A stretch of DNA of 64,000 nt, from NCBI RefSeq assembly GCF_020382885.2, contig NC_058516.1:7541426-7605425 (forward strand), written 5' to 3'. The notes under the pieces are model-generated. The model was not told the DNA's origin. It ran no database searches and worked only from the letters and a program-made list of their open reading frames with translations. Of this stretch, positions 45,301 to 60,181 are shown in pieces. This stretch comes from Scatophagus argus. Taxonomy: Eukaryota; Chordata; Actinopteri; Scatophagidae. Position numbers and translations under genes: made by a program. The first letter of the stretch is position 1; each line of letters begins with the position of its first letter.

Positions 45301-47072
45301 TTTTGGTTTCCAGACCGAAGTTAACTTGAGAGGGAAAAGGAGAGAGAAGCAAATTTACATGTAGTCTGTTTTTCTGACTGCTCGAACTGCTTTAGGAATT
45401 AAGGTTTGTGTAATGGGTGGAGAAGCTATGCACTGTCCCACAAGAATCACCATGGTTGCATTTAGTAGGGAAAACTGTGACACTGAGATGAAAGCAGTTA
45501 TGTGTTTATATTCAAAGTAGCTGGTCTTGACAGTGATTCTTTAGGAACTGGGTTTTCTGATCTTCATATGTACCTGCTCCTTCCCATTTTAGATCTGTTT
45601 TTGTGTTTTTGAAGCATTCAAACCGAACACTACTGTTGCAGCACTTCATAAATATCAACACTATTCTCACTCAGTAGTCTTCTGCAACTCAATGTTTGTA
45701 GCCATGGTGCTTTAGGAGTACCGTGACATCATGTGCATAGCCGACCTATATGTGTATGTTTGAATAGTCATGCCTACATACGGATTGTTTGGTGAAGTAA
45801 TTTACCGTTTTTCTTGCTCTCGTGTCCTTCACTGTACTCGCTGGCTCTGGACTGAGCTCCATGAGGCGGGGATCTTGCGCCTTGAGTAGCAGGAGATCGG
45901 GCCCCATTTCCAGGAGTCCTGGGACCAAGACCAGGCAGTTTTTCCTCTGAACTCTTCCTGATAAAGTTTACCAGCATTGGACTGAAGGCTTCCCGCCCAA
46001 CACACACCAACACACCAGGACAAGTCATGAGGCTTTGCACGCTGTCAATCTGGAAACAAATTCACACAGTGCCAGAGGTTTTTCACTACACAGGATCCCA
46101 TCTACAATTCAAACCACACTCTAGCGTTAAAAAAGTTCTTACCCTTCGTCCCTCTGCAGTGTACAGTTTGCGGACATGAAACTGCATCACCTCTGACACC
46201 TCATCCAGAAAGGCCCTCAGGCTCCTGGCGGACCTCCTGCTAAGCACTACGCTTCTCCTCATCCCCGGCTCACTGTTCTTCACCAGCAGGATCCGTCGCT
46301 GCCTGTAAGGCAAATGGCCGGCCAGTGTTGCGGATGATTCGGGCCGATGGGGCCTTTGACTGTGATGGTACCAGATGTTTGGCCGTTTGTTTGCCAACTC
46401 CATGTTGACTGGCTTGGCCTGCCGCCGGTCGGTGCAGAGGTAGCAGCCACCGTCCTGGAGCTGCTCTAGGTGTTTGATGGTGTGTGTGCCACGGGGAGTG
46501 GTCACAGTGCGCACACCAAATGGCAGGGGCATCTGTATGTGGATACATATATGCACACATACTTTATATACATTGCATATAGTACAGATAGATGCATCTA
46601 CTGAGAAGGAAATTCTGAGAAGACGGTTTGAGATGGACCATAATTTTTAATATATATTGTATAAACTATTCTAAATAGCTTTGAATGAGATGAAAGGAAT
46701 GTCTCTTAGCAGGTGAAAGTTTAAGAAGTAGATCTAATGCACTTGTCAAGTTGAACAGATTAAAGTGTAATACAGCTGCCTCTTCACAGTTATGTTCAAA
46801 AGACAACTCTGCGTCACAGCTCTGAGCCCTGTCACACTAACCTTTTGGGAAAGGTCGTCCAGCAGGGCGTCAAAGCATTTGAAGCTGCGCTTGTGGACTG
46901 CCATCCTGATGCCCCCAAATTGACTGTCGCCGCTTTTGTAGAAGGTGATCCGCTTGGCTGGAGTGGCTGTGGTCACATGGGCTAGGCGTAAGTTGGAGGT
47001 TGGTTGGGGTAGGGGCGAGGCATGTTTAGATGGGGGCCGGGGGTCCCACATTCCTCCCTGGACCGAATGCAT
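36305..47072 (-). CDS. rp1l1: Retinitis pigmentosa 1-like 1 protein
   Basis: Coding exons in transcript order: 47072-46842, 46532-46143, 46049-45806, 45324-40421, 39893-38901, 38814-37615 and 36775-36305, in phase, about 2,810 residues. RP1L1 is a microtubule-associated protein of the photoreceptor axoneme. Two doublecortin domains lie at about 39-118 (AKRITFYKSGD..FGGIRMAVH, PLPFGVRTVTTPRG) and 157-238 (RRILLVKN, VRKLYTAEGRRIDSVQSLM, GVLVCVGREAF). NEDGSLSVEM-type sequence follows (VNKDGSLSVEMRVRFRLH). A very long Ser/Lys repeat region comes next, then a conserved helical part (STSARGFLDCLAQLQLIEP; DPVWILHLLKKLEKQF), a CPCDAC cysteine motif, an acidic region, and the end ESDVELDDF. Synteny with xkr6 and C8orf74 supports RP1L1 over RP1. 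The last junction is less sure: without the 37614 donor the frame would stop at 37564. Confidence 0.9.
37860..38520 (-). repeat. Glu-rich low-complexity part of rp1l1
   Basis: About 220 codons are dominated by Glu with Gly, Asp, Thr and Lys (EEE and GEEE strings). Human RP1L1 also has a polymorphic Glu-rich repeat region in its C-terminal half. A CQCQC cluster interrupts it near 38,235. Confidence 0.8.
41335..44060 (-). repeat. Degenerate Ser/Lys repeat array inside rp1l1 exon 4
   Basis: About 15 units of 30-50 residues, each with a core close to ER-x-x-SAMSxKSxxSxKSxxS followed by Cys/Asn and an acidic linker. Examples are ERAVSAMSAKSNLSAKS near 43,085, NRTPSVMSGKSHTSAKS near 42,620 and ERVASALSVKSKSSARS near 42,470. 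DNA identity between units is low, so the array is old and protein-constrained. Confidence 0.8.
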
Positions 47073-47091
47073 GCTGCGATCTCACACACAT
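47073..47091 (-). other. 5' UTR tail of rp1l1 with an out-of-frame upstream ATG
   Basis: An acceptor (cgtgtccctcag) ends at 47092 and leaves 19 untranslated bases before the start at 47072. Those bases themselves begin with ATG in a different frame, whose reading ends after about 21 codons inside the coding exon. Confidence 0.5.
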
Positions 47092-48768
47092 CTGAGGGAC
47101 ACGCATGGACATGCAACACAGAATCCAAAGAAGATGTTGAATAGCATGATAGTTAAAAGTCATTTTCGACTGTCCTTTCATTATCTTCTTCTTGTGCTCA
47201 AGCACTTTCTAATCACTCTTACAAGGTTACAACACCTAATCAGGGTGTTTGACTGAGGATTCAGGACAGGACATCCAGTAACAGGACTAACAGGCATATA
47301 AGGGTGTTACATGTGCAATTTGGCTACAAGAGGGGAAACATTTTGTACTTTTCCAGATCAAACTGGAAAGCTTCCAGGCTGTTATCTGACAAGGCCAATG
47401 ATGCCTAATGATTCACTTTTTCTCACAATGTTCTGTGCAGTGCAAACATCTTTATCACGGCTGTATCACAATTTGGCTAAAATAGAAGACCTCTGCTCAG
47501 TTTAGCCAATTCTGGAACAAAAAAGCGACAGACTGGCATCGGCTTTCAACAGAAAACAGTCACATAATGCGAGCTCCTAATATCAAATGCAGTGCAATCT
47601 ATGCAGTTCTATATAGATGTTAAAGATGAAGCTTCCCACAGCCTGCTATATTTAGTGGAGCAGCCTAGCACACATATAGAAATCCTATTTGGAACGGACG
47701 TAAAAAGTTCTGAACAGCCAGTGCAAACCATCTTGCATAATATACAGTACGTAATTCACGCTTTGTCGTATGACCTCACAGCAGCGTGACAAGAAAAACC
47801 ATACTTTTAATTTTGGTTGGTTTCACATCTTTGTGTATCTTTGCATAATTGTACAGGCACACATGTGCAATACCAAGTCATGTATGAGCAGCACTAAAAA
47901 TCTCATCATCTCACCATCTGCAGTACAAACAGGTTGAATCAGCACAGGAGACCACATTGTGACTGTTAACTGGGATGACTTTGAGTGACCTATGAAAAAA
48001 GGTGAATGTTATCAGCAGGCTTAGCAGGCTTTTAAGTCTCATGAGGCCAAACTGAAGGCCAGATCGCTGCTCTTAGCCGTAGACTCTCCCAACGTGACGT
48101 TCTACTTCTTAATCCCTCTTCAGCTCGGTCTCTCTTAACAACTTTACACTGGAAATATCACCTCATCCTGCAAGTAAATGCAATGCAACATTTCACTGCA
48201 TGATTTTTGACATGAACCATGGCAGCAACTCACTATTTTTTCACAGTGGCACACAACAAATAGTTTCCGAAGTTCATTCTTCATTCATTTAGACTTAATC
48301 CGTGTAAATGATAAATTTGAAGGAGGAGCTGCTTTGAGGACAGATGAAGCCGTTCACTGTCGAATCATCACAAAAGACGGGTGAAACAGTGACGAAGGAC
48401 TTTAGAATTAGCTGCTGGACTGAATATACACAATAAATGACACCAAACACCATTGACTTCATTAAGTTGGGGAAGTTTTTAAGATATAACACACGCAAAA
48501 TAGTGAATAGGACAAAACAGCTGGTAGCAGTGTAATTACCACACTGCAGAACCTTTTTTACCACAATGTCAACCATAGAGCCAAAGATTATTTTACCTCT
48601 TAGCCATTGTCTCTATACGTTAACTGTATTGTCATGTCAAACACCATTTTTACCACCAATTTAAGACTTTTTCTGTAAAGTATTTATCAACACTTTCTAC
48701 CACTAATTTAACCACCAAATTTAATTTAATTTTTTTACAAATACTTCACCAGTTTTGCCACTACTCAC

Positions 48769-48960
48769 GTATTTAGGAAACATGGTCCAAGGAGATGTGA
48801 AAAAGCTGGAACAGAATCTTTTCCTGTCCATCCAGGGCCTGACCGGTCGAGTCAGACCAGGAGTCAGCACTGTGTGTTTGAATATGTGTGTGTGTGTGTG
48901 TGTGGTGGCTATCTGTGCAGCTTGAGACATACACCAGTATGCACAGCGGAGCCCCTGGTT
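48769..48960 (-). other. Probable non-coding first exon of rp1l1
   Basis: A good donor, AAATAC|GTGAGT, lies at 48769/48768 on the minus strand, about 1.7 kb upstream of the first coding exon, which begins with an acceptor and so needs an upstream exon. The right boundary is unknown. A (CA)n run crosses 48882-48902. Confidence 0.4.
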
Positions 48961-49401
48961 CCACAGCTCTCAGGGTAAAATGGCAGTCGGTAATCAGGCA
49001 CAAGGGGGAGGGGGTGGACAGAAGGAGAGGAGAACAGGGCAGGCGGGGGCTGGGCTAAGGATAGAACCAAAAGCCTACTTAAGGACCTGTGTGTGCAGCG
49101 GAGGGGAGGGGGGTGCTATGATGAGGCCGCACCTGACCTGCAGACACGCATGCTAGTTTTTATGGTTTTGTTTATTCTGGCCAATCACCAGGTGGATGAG
49201 AGAGCAGAAAATGTAAGTCATAGATAAAAATACGGGAAAGATAATTTGACAGAACTGCTTGTAATCGATGGCTTGGGGAGGGAGACGATTTCATTTTGAA
49301 ATCAGTTTTTCAGCACATATGGCTCCATCTTTCTGTCTGTCTTGTTCCATGTCTCTCATTCTATGTCTTCACGCTCACACACACACACACACACACGGCC
49401 C

Positions 49402-49424
49402 TAATTAGAGAGGATTGTAATTAC
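49402..49424. promoter_or_regulatory. Homeobox-site cluster upstream of rp1l1
   Basis: TAATTA, GGATTG and GTAATTAC within 23 bases, about 450 bases upstream of the probable first exon. Photoreceptor genes commonly carry CRX/OTX (TAATCC/GGATTA-like) and TAATTA sites. The GGATT core fits only partly, so this is a suggestion from context. Confidence 0.25.
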
Positions 49425-50701
49425 AGACAGTCTGTCTGACAGCAGGGTGTCTCCTGTTTAGAAATCACTGAAAACACCAACTGCTCCTGTTGAACCGCGT
49501 CATGGTAAACTAGTTGCCATCAGGCCGTTTGAGAACTCAATGATGAGTAAATTATGACCGGTTTGTCATCACAACGGCAGTATTATGAGCAAGAACTGTT
49601 TTTGTTTTGTTTAAACCTGTTTCTATGATGGTACATACACAAGTACACCTGTGTGCAGGGCCTTTGCATGCAGCGGAGTAAAAAGTACAACATTTGTACA
49701 TCTGAAACGTAGTGGTATAGGAGTATAAAGTAGCAGAGTGGGAGTTGGTGGTTAGAAAATCAAAAATGAGATTTTGTAAGACTAGTATTTCCAGTAAGCG
49801 GGAAAAAATAAGACCCAGCTTGGAAAAATGCTTAAATAATCCACCTGAAGGTTTGTTTTACAGGATTGTTATCATGAAAGTACTTCAGATGCTTTCATTC
49901 AAGCACAGTTTTGCTTGAATCTCTGTATTGCAATGTTATGCTTTGAAATCAATTTTAAAAGCAATAGCAGCAAAGCTAAAAGAATCTCAGAAAAATTGCT
50001 TTACACTCTTTTTGTGGTTTTGAGAGCACCAAGGATATTAGAAAATATTAAAGTCCTTGAGCAAATATTACATAATTCAGATTTATGTAACTCCTTATTT
50101 CATCAATCTGTATCTGCTTCACGGCTTTAATGAAAGACGGACAGACAGTAGGTGGGCCTCAGAGAATCCTGGGTAGACAGGAAGTCAGGGATGAGTAGTT
50201 CCTGTGCTGCTGTTGGTGCTAATGGCTATTCCTTATGGATAAATCAAGGAAGTCATCTCTTCTGCACTGTTTTGTTGTTGTTGTTGTTGTAGTCTTACAC
50301 AACAGCACCCAGGCAGAGACACTTCATCCCGCAGCAAGTCTGAAAACCATAACTCCTGAGCTGTTTGAGAGACTGAATGATGAACTTCACCTTTTCTTCT
50401 CCTTAAAATGGAAAAAAACAACCCTAAATGAAGCTCTGACCGTGCTGAAGCATAACTGACCCAGTCACAAATACGACGCAGATAGAAAGGGAGAGATTAT
50501 ATGCTGTGTGTCTGTCATCCAATTAACAGGTGTGCCTCACCTGATCCTCACAACTGGACCACACACACATTGTGCACATGTGTGGGCTGTATGTAAATAC
50601 ACAAGTTATAAAACGGAGTTTTAAAATGACTCCACGCACAAACACACTGACATCCTTATGGTGCTTATAAAGGAGACTGTGGGAAAAGAAACGAGAAAGT
50701 C

Positions 50702-50911
50702 TTACCCGTATGGACGCGTGCTGACAGCAATGAAGGAAGGTGATATATCGCCGATGACGATAGGTGATCGATTTTTAGATCCAGATATTTGTGAGAGATC
50801 ACGACCAGCATGGACAGACGTGTAGTGTAGCGCTCCGTCAAGACACATCGGCCAGAGAAGCGAGTTCAGCTTCCCCCGGCGATCGAAGATAAGAGGCGCA
50901 TCTTCACACAC
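50702..50911 (-). CDS. Possible first exon of an unidentified transcript
   Basis: A 70-codon frame starts MCEDAPLIFDRRGKLNSLLW and ends STRPYG, where a GGGTAAGA donor follows at about 50704. An ETS-type site (CCGGAAGT on the plus strand, 50935-50942) lies just upstream, and CpG are frequent (gacgcg, cgatcg), unlike the surroundings. This looks like a promoter-proximal exon. The peptide matches no family I recognise, so it may equally be a non-coding 5' exon of rp1l1 or of an RNA gene. Confidence 0.25.
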   Translation of the reverse strand: MCEDAPLIFDRRGKLNSLLWPMCLDGALHYTSVHAGRDLSQISGSKNRSPIVIGDISPSFIAVSTRPYG

Positions 50912-52431
50912 GCGTCAAGTCAGCAGCTTCAGCACCGGAAGTACACTGGCGTAGACCTACAAATTAATGCGTCTCTTTGACACGGATATACTAGATTAAC
51001 GCAATATTTACCACTTGGCAAAATTTCAGAAATAATTTCATTAATCATTCACACCCACATAGAGTCACGCTGAGGGGCTGTCATTCAAAATAAAAGCGCC
51101 AAATGCCGAGACCTTATCATAACTATTGATTTTAGTTTGCTGTTATTTGTTATATATTTTAGGGATTTGCAAAAAAATCTATCAGTAATCAGTAGATATG
51201 AGAGTTATTGTACCCACTTTCCATAAAATCTGAATCTATTCTGTAACAAAACCCCAGCGGGATTAATGAATTTCTTCTTAGACATGAGGCATCAATTTCC
51301 AAACCACTTGCAATACTCATAATGTCCAACTTTTTAATCTCAACAAATCAATCTCAACAATTTATTTTAAGGCTTTGGAGAATACTGGATCTGTTACGGT
51401 AGCTTACTTCCATTGTTCAGTATTGAATGTAAAAGAAAGAGAGAGAGATGGCAAAATAAACCCTCTTACAATAATTCTGGCAATATTAACCATATGAATA
51501 AGGAAGTCAGAAACCACATTTCACCTGCTTTTTTATGAACATTGTTTTAATTCCAATAGAACTTCCTTAATGTAACCACTATATATATTATATATATATA
51601 TAAAGTTATATCATTAATCTACCATTAATCACCCATTTTAATATCCAATAAAGCATTTTCATTTCAGTTAAATTTACATTCACCTATCTAATGTGATTGA
51701 TATACAAAAATTAAAAAGATAAATAAATACTTTGAGAGACAAAGTCAACTAAAACTTTTATTTTTAAATGCACGACCGGAAATTGCCTATTGCTAATATG
51801 GCTTTCTTGACACAATCACAATCCGCGAGCTTTTCATTAAAAAAAACAAACAAAAAAAAAACCCTGTGTTTTCTGATTTATGCCTTTTAGAACTACAAGA
51901 AGAGAAGAAGAGAGGCAGAAGACGTGAGAAGAAGAAATGAGAAGGCGGAGGAGAGGAGAGAAAAAGAGGAGGAGTGGGATTCATGTTAAAGAGGATTAGA
52001 CCTGCCTGAGCCACCTGTGTCCCCGGACTGATAAGCCTTGTTCCATGACAGATCAGGCTCTAACAGACGCAGTCCCACACAGAAACGGTCTGTCTTATGA
52101 AACATTAGGAAACATTTCTTTTCTTCCTCTGACGGCTTCATCAACCACAACAGGTGTAGGCTCAGTAATAATTTTCAATATTTCAGAATATTTCGAATTA
52201 ATTAAACATAATCTGACACTATGAACTTTCTTTTGCATTTATTAATATGCAGAAACTTAAACATAAAGCTCCGTTCAAGTCTGCAGTCTGCATTCCATCA
52301 GCTACTACACTAGTACGTCGTGCGTGCATACGTAAATGACACGTAATCGCGTTAAGAGCGACGCCCTTCTGCTTGTGGTGCCCGCGTCCGTCTCCAATGG
52401 CAACCAAGTGCGTTTATGTAGTCTATCAAAG

Positions 52432-54659
52432 ATGGATTCCCTTACAGAGAGTGAAATAGCACGGATAGCGAAACACCAGGTGGGCAAGCGTTCAGTAAAC
52501 ACCGGGATGATTTGATCCATGGAGACGCAAAGTCGTGTTCGGTGCCTTCAAATGACGCTGAGAATTTTATAATTGACCAAAACATGAAGTAACCGACTGA
52601 GAGAGCTAAATGTATCCTACCTGCAAATCCAGCAGTATATTTATTTGCCAGATCACAAATTAATATACGAATCAATACGTGGTGCTAATTAAATCCGATG
52701 AATCGTTTTAAACTACAGGTGTATAAGGTGCATGCAGGAAAAATTGTCACAGCAGCAAAAGAACATAAGCTAGTAATTTGTATTTTAAACATAAAACGCA
52801 GCAGTAATAATTCAGTAATACTACACTACATAATGAGTATTTTCAGTGCTGAAATCTGCATTTTATTGATAATCCTACTGTATTGTGACTGTATTGTAGC
52901 ACAAATGATGTGTGTTCTTGTGTATGACTGTGACAGAGAGAGGCTGGTGTGCAGAGGCTCAGCTGTCACTTCTCATGGCCTGAGTTCTGGGATGAGCGGC
53001 GGTGCTTCCATCAGGAGTTTGTATATGATGTCGCCATGTTCGCCGCAGCCTGTGGCTTCCCCTGGCCTGATGTGATACGGGCAGCTGTCATCGCCAAGGA
53101 CCTCTTCCCACAGCTGGATGGTCAGAGCAGAGATCAGTGTGTTGTACAGGTGTCTTACAGGTGACACGGTGGTTCACCTGGAGGTCATGATCAAGGACCT
53201 TGGATGTGGCCATCAGGGGGAACGCTGTGATTCCTGAGAGCACAGACACATTCTGTATCCACTGATTCAGCCTGTAATCTGTTTTTGAAATCCAGTTACG
53301 ATAAAATAATCTGCCTTTCCAAGCAAAAGCAAATGAGCTATGATGTAGGCAAGGTGGGAAGTTATTGTCTCCGTTTCGAAAAAGCTTGCAGCTCAAATGA
53401 ATGCCTCTCATTGTTGATTATGTAGCGGAGATGTTCTTTTTCAGTCCTCAGATGTGAGTGACTCATTTCCAGTGAGTCATCCCCCGTGTGTCTTATTAAA
53501 TCATTGCAGTATTATTATTATTAATGCATTAGTCCATTACACTTGACTGGAGGCTATTTTGAGCTGAGCTTCGTTTCAAAAGCCACAGAGCACAAATTTG
53601 ATGTTATTTTGCTGGGGATTGGTTAAACAAACCTCCTCTCAGATGTCTGGTTTTTACTGTGCTCTATCCATCAGGTCTCGATGTACCCAAACTATTGTCC
53701 TTGCTAAGAGACGTGCTTGTCTGAGTGTTTGCCAAGCCTTACATCTGTCCACCGACACGAGCTCACCCAGTTCCTCATGGACACGTGCATCACCCGACGG
53801 AGGCTTTTCCAGGCTGTGGTGGGTGGAGCTGTGAACATGTCCGTCACTCAGCTGCACTTGGACGTGCAGTTGCCACCTACACCGTGTCCTCTAGCGCAGG
53901 TAACACTAGAGTTAACATTAACATGCCGAGAAGTTCTTCTTAGTGCGTTGGTGGTAACTTCAGACAGCTGAGGGACACAGACATCAAAGCAAACACTCAC
54001 TATGGAGCATAAGGATTCGTTGTGGCTGGCCTGACTTGTAAACACAGTGGCTATAAGAAAGGGGTTATTTATGTAGATTGGAACTCCAGCACCTGCTGTA
54101 ATGAACTGATGTATGACCACTGTGTAACGTGTCCCCTGCTGATCAGTTCACTCATGCTGCAGGGTTCAGATATACACGAGTGGGAGCATCGGCGTCATCA
54201 AGCTGAGCTCACCTCAAAGTTGCTTGAGAAGGAGAGGCAGCTGAAGGTGCTTCGAGAAGGGCCAAGGTTCACTCTCGGGGAGGTGGATGCTCCTGAGGAC
54301 GTGCAGCTGGACAAAGAGGTAAAACCCATCCCATTTGGGATTTATAGTGTGAACGCAGTGAGAGCGTTTGAGGTTATCTTTAATGACCTGAGCAGCACTG
54401 TGTCTGTTATTCTGTGCAGGGGGTTTTGGTTTTGGTTCGTGCTGCAGTGAAAGCTGCAGAAAACCAGATGCTGGAAAGTCTGACCCAAGAGGCGTCCCTG
54501 CTCGGTGACATCGTGCAGCTCAAGCTGCAGCGGGCAGCACTGGCCACTGGGAGGCTCCACAATCCTGTTCCTGGCCCACATCCAGACGCACCAGCAAAGA
54601 CAAAACCACGCACAGCAAAATCAAAAACAGGACTGAGGAAGTCTGGAAATGCGGTGTGA
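52432..54659 (+). CDS. c8orf74: C8orf74 homologue (exon 3 frame conflict)
   Basis: Exons 52432-52479, 52937-53120, exon 3 ending 53899, 54163-54318 and 54420-54659. The product resembles human C8orf74 (294 aa, uncharacterised, next to RP1L1): RLSCHFSWPEFWDERR matches the human WEEFDEQR region, GFPWPDV matches GFPWVEV, LHLDVQLPPTPCPLAQ matches LEVCMPPHPLPLAE, and a coiled-coil-like second half ends in a Lys-rich tail. Exon 3 has two possible acceptors. The one at 53674 adds GLDVPKLLSLLRDVLV, which aligns with human, but the frame then stops at 53722. The one at 53708 skips that part, keeps the frame and gives 272 residues. So the gene is either spliced at the second site, carries a one-base insertion, or is decaying. 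Confidence 0.75.
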
Positions 54660-54824
54660 AGAAAGGAAGCTGAGAGGAGGAAGACACTGCAAATTATTTA
54701 ATGTAACAATCTTCAACATTTTTGCTTATGGTTGTTGAAGATTTGTTGTATTTCCTGCTTTATGGTCCTCAACATATTGTGGGCTGTTGCCGTGGTAATT
54801 TAAACACTCCTCAACCACAGCAGT

Positions 54825-54830
54825 ATTAAA
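54825..54830 (+). terminator. Candidate polyadenylation signal of the C8orf74 homologue
   Basis: ATTAAA, the commonest variant signal, 165 bases after the stop codon. On the opposite strand AATAAA signals at 54907-54912 and 54962-54967 could end tdh, so the two transcripts would finish within about 100 bases of each other. Confidence 0.4.
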
Positions 54831-55917
54831 TGTATCTGATCTTTTGCACACTCTGTGCTTATGTGTTCACAAAGATAAAGTCATAAGAACTGGTTTCATA
54901 CAAGTATTTATTTTTTAAAAAAAGGCATTCTTTAGATCTGACACAAAAAGCTGCAAAGAATTTTATTATAAATAACATCAATAATGAAAAAAGTCCCATT
55001 TTCCACACAGCTTCAAAGCTGAAGAGCTCTATTTTCCTGCATTCAACGATCAACAATCATAAATATTTAGCACCAATACTGCAGCTTTTAAACAGAAAGC
55101 AACAACAAAAATAATCCAAATAGAAACAAAAATATAAGAAGCTTCTAGTGCAAGGGTCAAGTAGTTTTAGGAAGCTATTTTTCTTAAACTCAGGCCTCAA
55201 GCCCTGCTGGTTTTTCTTCCTGAAAACACAGCTAACACATGAGAAAAGTGCAGCTCTGGTTAAAGCACCTGTAAACTGTCCCGAGAGGGTTAAGAGTTTC
55301 TACAGTAACAGTGCCTGTGGTAAAACCCTTCAGTGCACACCGGTGACCAGTTTGGAGTGCTTCCCTTATTCAAAGCCACCTGGTCTTCAGGATGGCTGAG
55401 TGTCCCCTTAAGACAAAGCACTCAGCTGCAGGTAACAGAAGTGCGTCAGTAGGCTGGCAAAGTCATCTGCATGCAGATACAACAAGAATACACAAAGTAC
55501 ATTCAGCTTTCAGAACTCAGCTCTCCTAACTCTAACCTGTTTTGGTTTCGTAGAAAAGGTGGACGGATGGACAAGAACAGAGGAAAAAGATAAGATGAGA
55601 TGGATGGATGAGGAGCGAGGGGAGTGTGGTGAGAAATAGAGATGAATGTAACATCATTAATGTAATCAACAATACAATAATGAGTGGTCTGGAATGTTTT
55701 ATATTTCTGATACTGAAGTTTATATCTTAGTTTCAGGATCAAAATTGGGGCTGCCCCCGTCTGATTTTTTTTGTCCTTAAGATTTTAGCTTTAGATGTGT
55801 TGATTTCTGTTAAAGACCTAACTTTTTGAAGTGTAACAGTGAAGACTAAAAGTACCCTGAATTCCTCAAAGTCCCACACTTTCATATAAAGCTTTGCATG
55901 GAGTTGCTACGAATGGC

Positions 55918-58485
<2,568 letters not shown>

Positions 58486-59425
58486 TCACCTCCTATAAAC
58501 AAAAGTTGACAGCAGCAATGACAGGTGGACTTCTGAAAGAGCTTAAAAATACTGAGGTTGCATGTACTACGTTGGTGAACAACAGTCAAGTTGTCAAAGA
58601 CTTCAGTCATTGTGCTTACGACACGGGGATGTTATTGTGGAGGCAGAACAGTGTGTACTTATCAAATCTATTCTGCATGTCTGTGTGTGATCGTTTCTGT
58701 TTTGTTCCAGTCTCTCTGGCAGGTTCTCTCGTTTTTTGGCTTTATTTTAATTTTAATAAACCTTCCTAATTTGTCTGGTGTCTAAACAAACAAGGACAGT
58801 ACATTTGAACTCCCACACCCATATCAGATTAGCCTCTTCCAGCCTGCTGCCAACTGGTCTAATTATAAACTACTTCATCTATACCCCAGACCACCTTTAA
58901 GCTTAGATTAATGTGGCCAAATCCAAAACGCTTACCTTGACCTCCACGATTACAAAGTAATACACTCTAGTAACCCTGTAATAGATATTACACTAGTGTA
59001 CATGCCGAATAAAAACAGTAACTAAAGGGCTGATTAAAATGAGTTTTGTTCTGCGAGTTAGTTTGGAGTATGTTTGAAAGCATGAAGACATTTCAAAATT
59101 TCTATTTAACCTGCGACCTTCTCGTCTCACACAGCGCCTGTGCTCATACAAAACCATAACCCTGGGTGCTAAGATAAAGGAGGCTCTGTTAGTAACCGAC
59201 GACCTGAGGGGCCACAGACCAGCTAACATCTTCTTATCTCCTGCTCCTCCTCCTCCTGAACGTTAGATAACGGTAACGAAAGCGCAACTGTCATTTAACC
59301 GTCTGGCATGGAATTACGGCTAACGTTAGAGGGACCCACACACACACACAATTACATATCCAGGCTGAGTGTAAACGGCTGCAGAACTGGATAAATCATA
59401 CAGTAAAATTACATTTGTTTCTTAC

Positions 59426-59520
59426 TTAGATGTGAATCCGGGAAAAAGATGACCACACACTCGTTCACCTCGGCCAGTACTTTGTGATGACACATGAATG
59501 TAGTCGCGTGGCTATGGAGG
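59426..59520 (-). other. Probable non-coding first exon of tdh
   Basis: A GTAAGA donor at 59425 and a CCAAT box (AGCCAATCACAG on the minus strand, about 59536-59548) make this the likely 5' exon, needed because the first coding exon starts with an acceptor. The right limit is approximate. Confidence 0.35.
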
Positions 59521-59589
59521 AGCTTCGTTGCACTGTGATTGGCTGACAGCTGAAAAGGCTTGGCGACCGATTCTGCCGAAGTAAAGTAC

Positions 59590-60181
59590 AAACTTCCTTT
59601 GATAACTTTCGAAATAAAGTCCGTATTTATAACAGGTGCTGACTAATAGCGAATGAAAATGTGCTTGTAAACTTTAGGTAGTATTTATTACAGTGCTACT
59701 TTTATTGGATTGCATTACAAATGGTTAGACATTTATGAGCAGGAGGTCCTTGTGCCTCCCTGGCATCTGATATTTATCTCAGGAGGCAAACCAAACCGGA
59801 ACTCCCTCACTATCCAAAAATAGCTATTTATTTCTGTCACTCTGACAAAAATATTTTTTTTCACCTGTTTTTGTTTGCTTACATGAGTAAAACAGCGCCG
59901 CCTCCGTCTGTGTGGTTACAGGACGTAATTGCAGGCGCACCGAAGTTTACCTGTCAGGCGAAGCTAGTTTAAAAAGAAAAAGAAAGATGGAGGTGTGTCA
60001 CTTTCACGCCACTGCGAAACTGTGAATGAACGTGTCTGGGGGAAGAAAGCGTTTGGGAATATCAAGCCGGGCATCCTCAGGACTTTCAACAAACAATGAA
60101 AAGTTATGTTTTTTAACTTAAAAAGCGAGTTTGGTTGGCTAACAGTATCAACTGCAGCGTCGCTAATGTAAGCTAGCAGTG
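59590..60181. promoter_or_regulatory. Likely shared region between tdh and the gene at 60182
   Basis: About 600 bases separate two divergent first exons. The part from 59,890 to 60,000 has CpG-containing sequence (gcgccgcctccgtctg) unlike the AT-rich rest. No specific factor site is called. Confidence 0.3.

Larger units (their letters stand above)
47100..52431. other. Stretch between rp1l1 and the C8orf74 homologue
   Basis: Apart from the candidate exons at 48769-48960 and 50702-50911 nothing gene-like was found. AT-rich, with CA runs at 49375-49396, a poly-A/T-rich part at 51,500-51,750, (TA)n at 51582-51602 and a GTT repeat at 50272-50290. Confidence 0.5.

Noticed and set aside
49425..49439. 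Short palindrome cagacag-t-ctgtctg
   Set aside because: Seven-base arms of low complexity; expected by chance in a window of this size.
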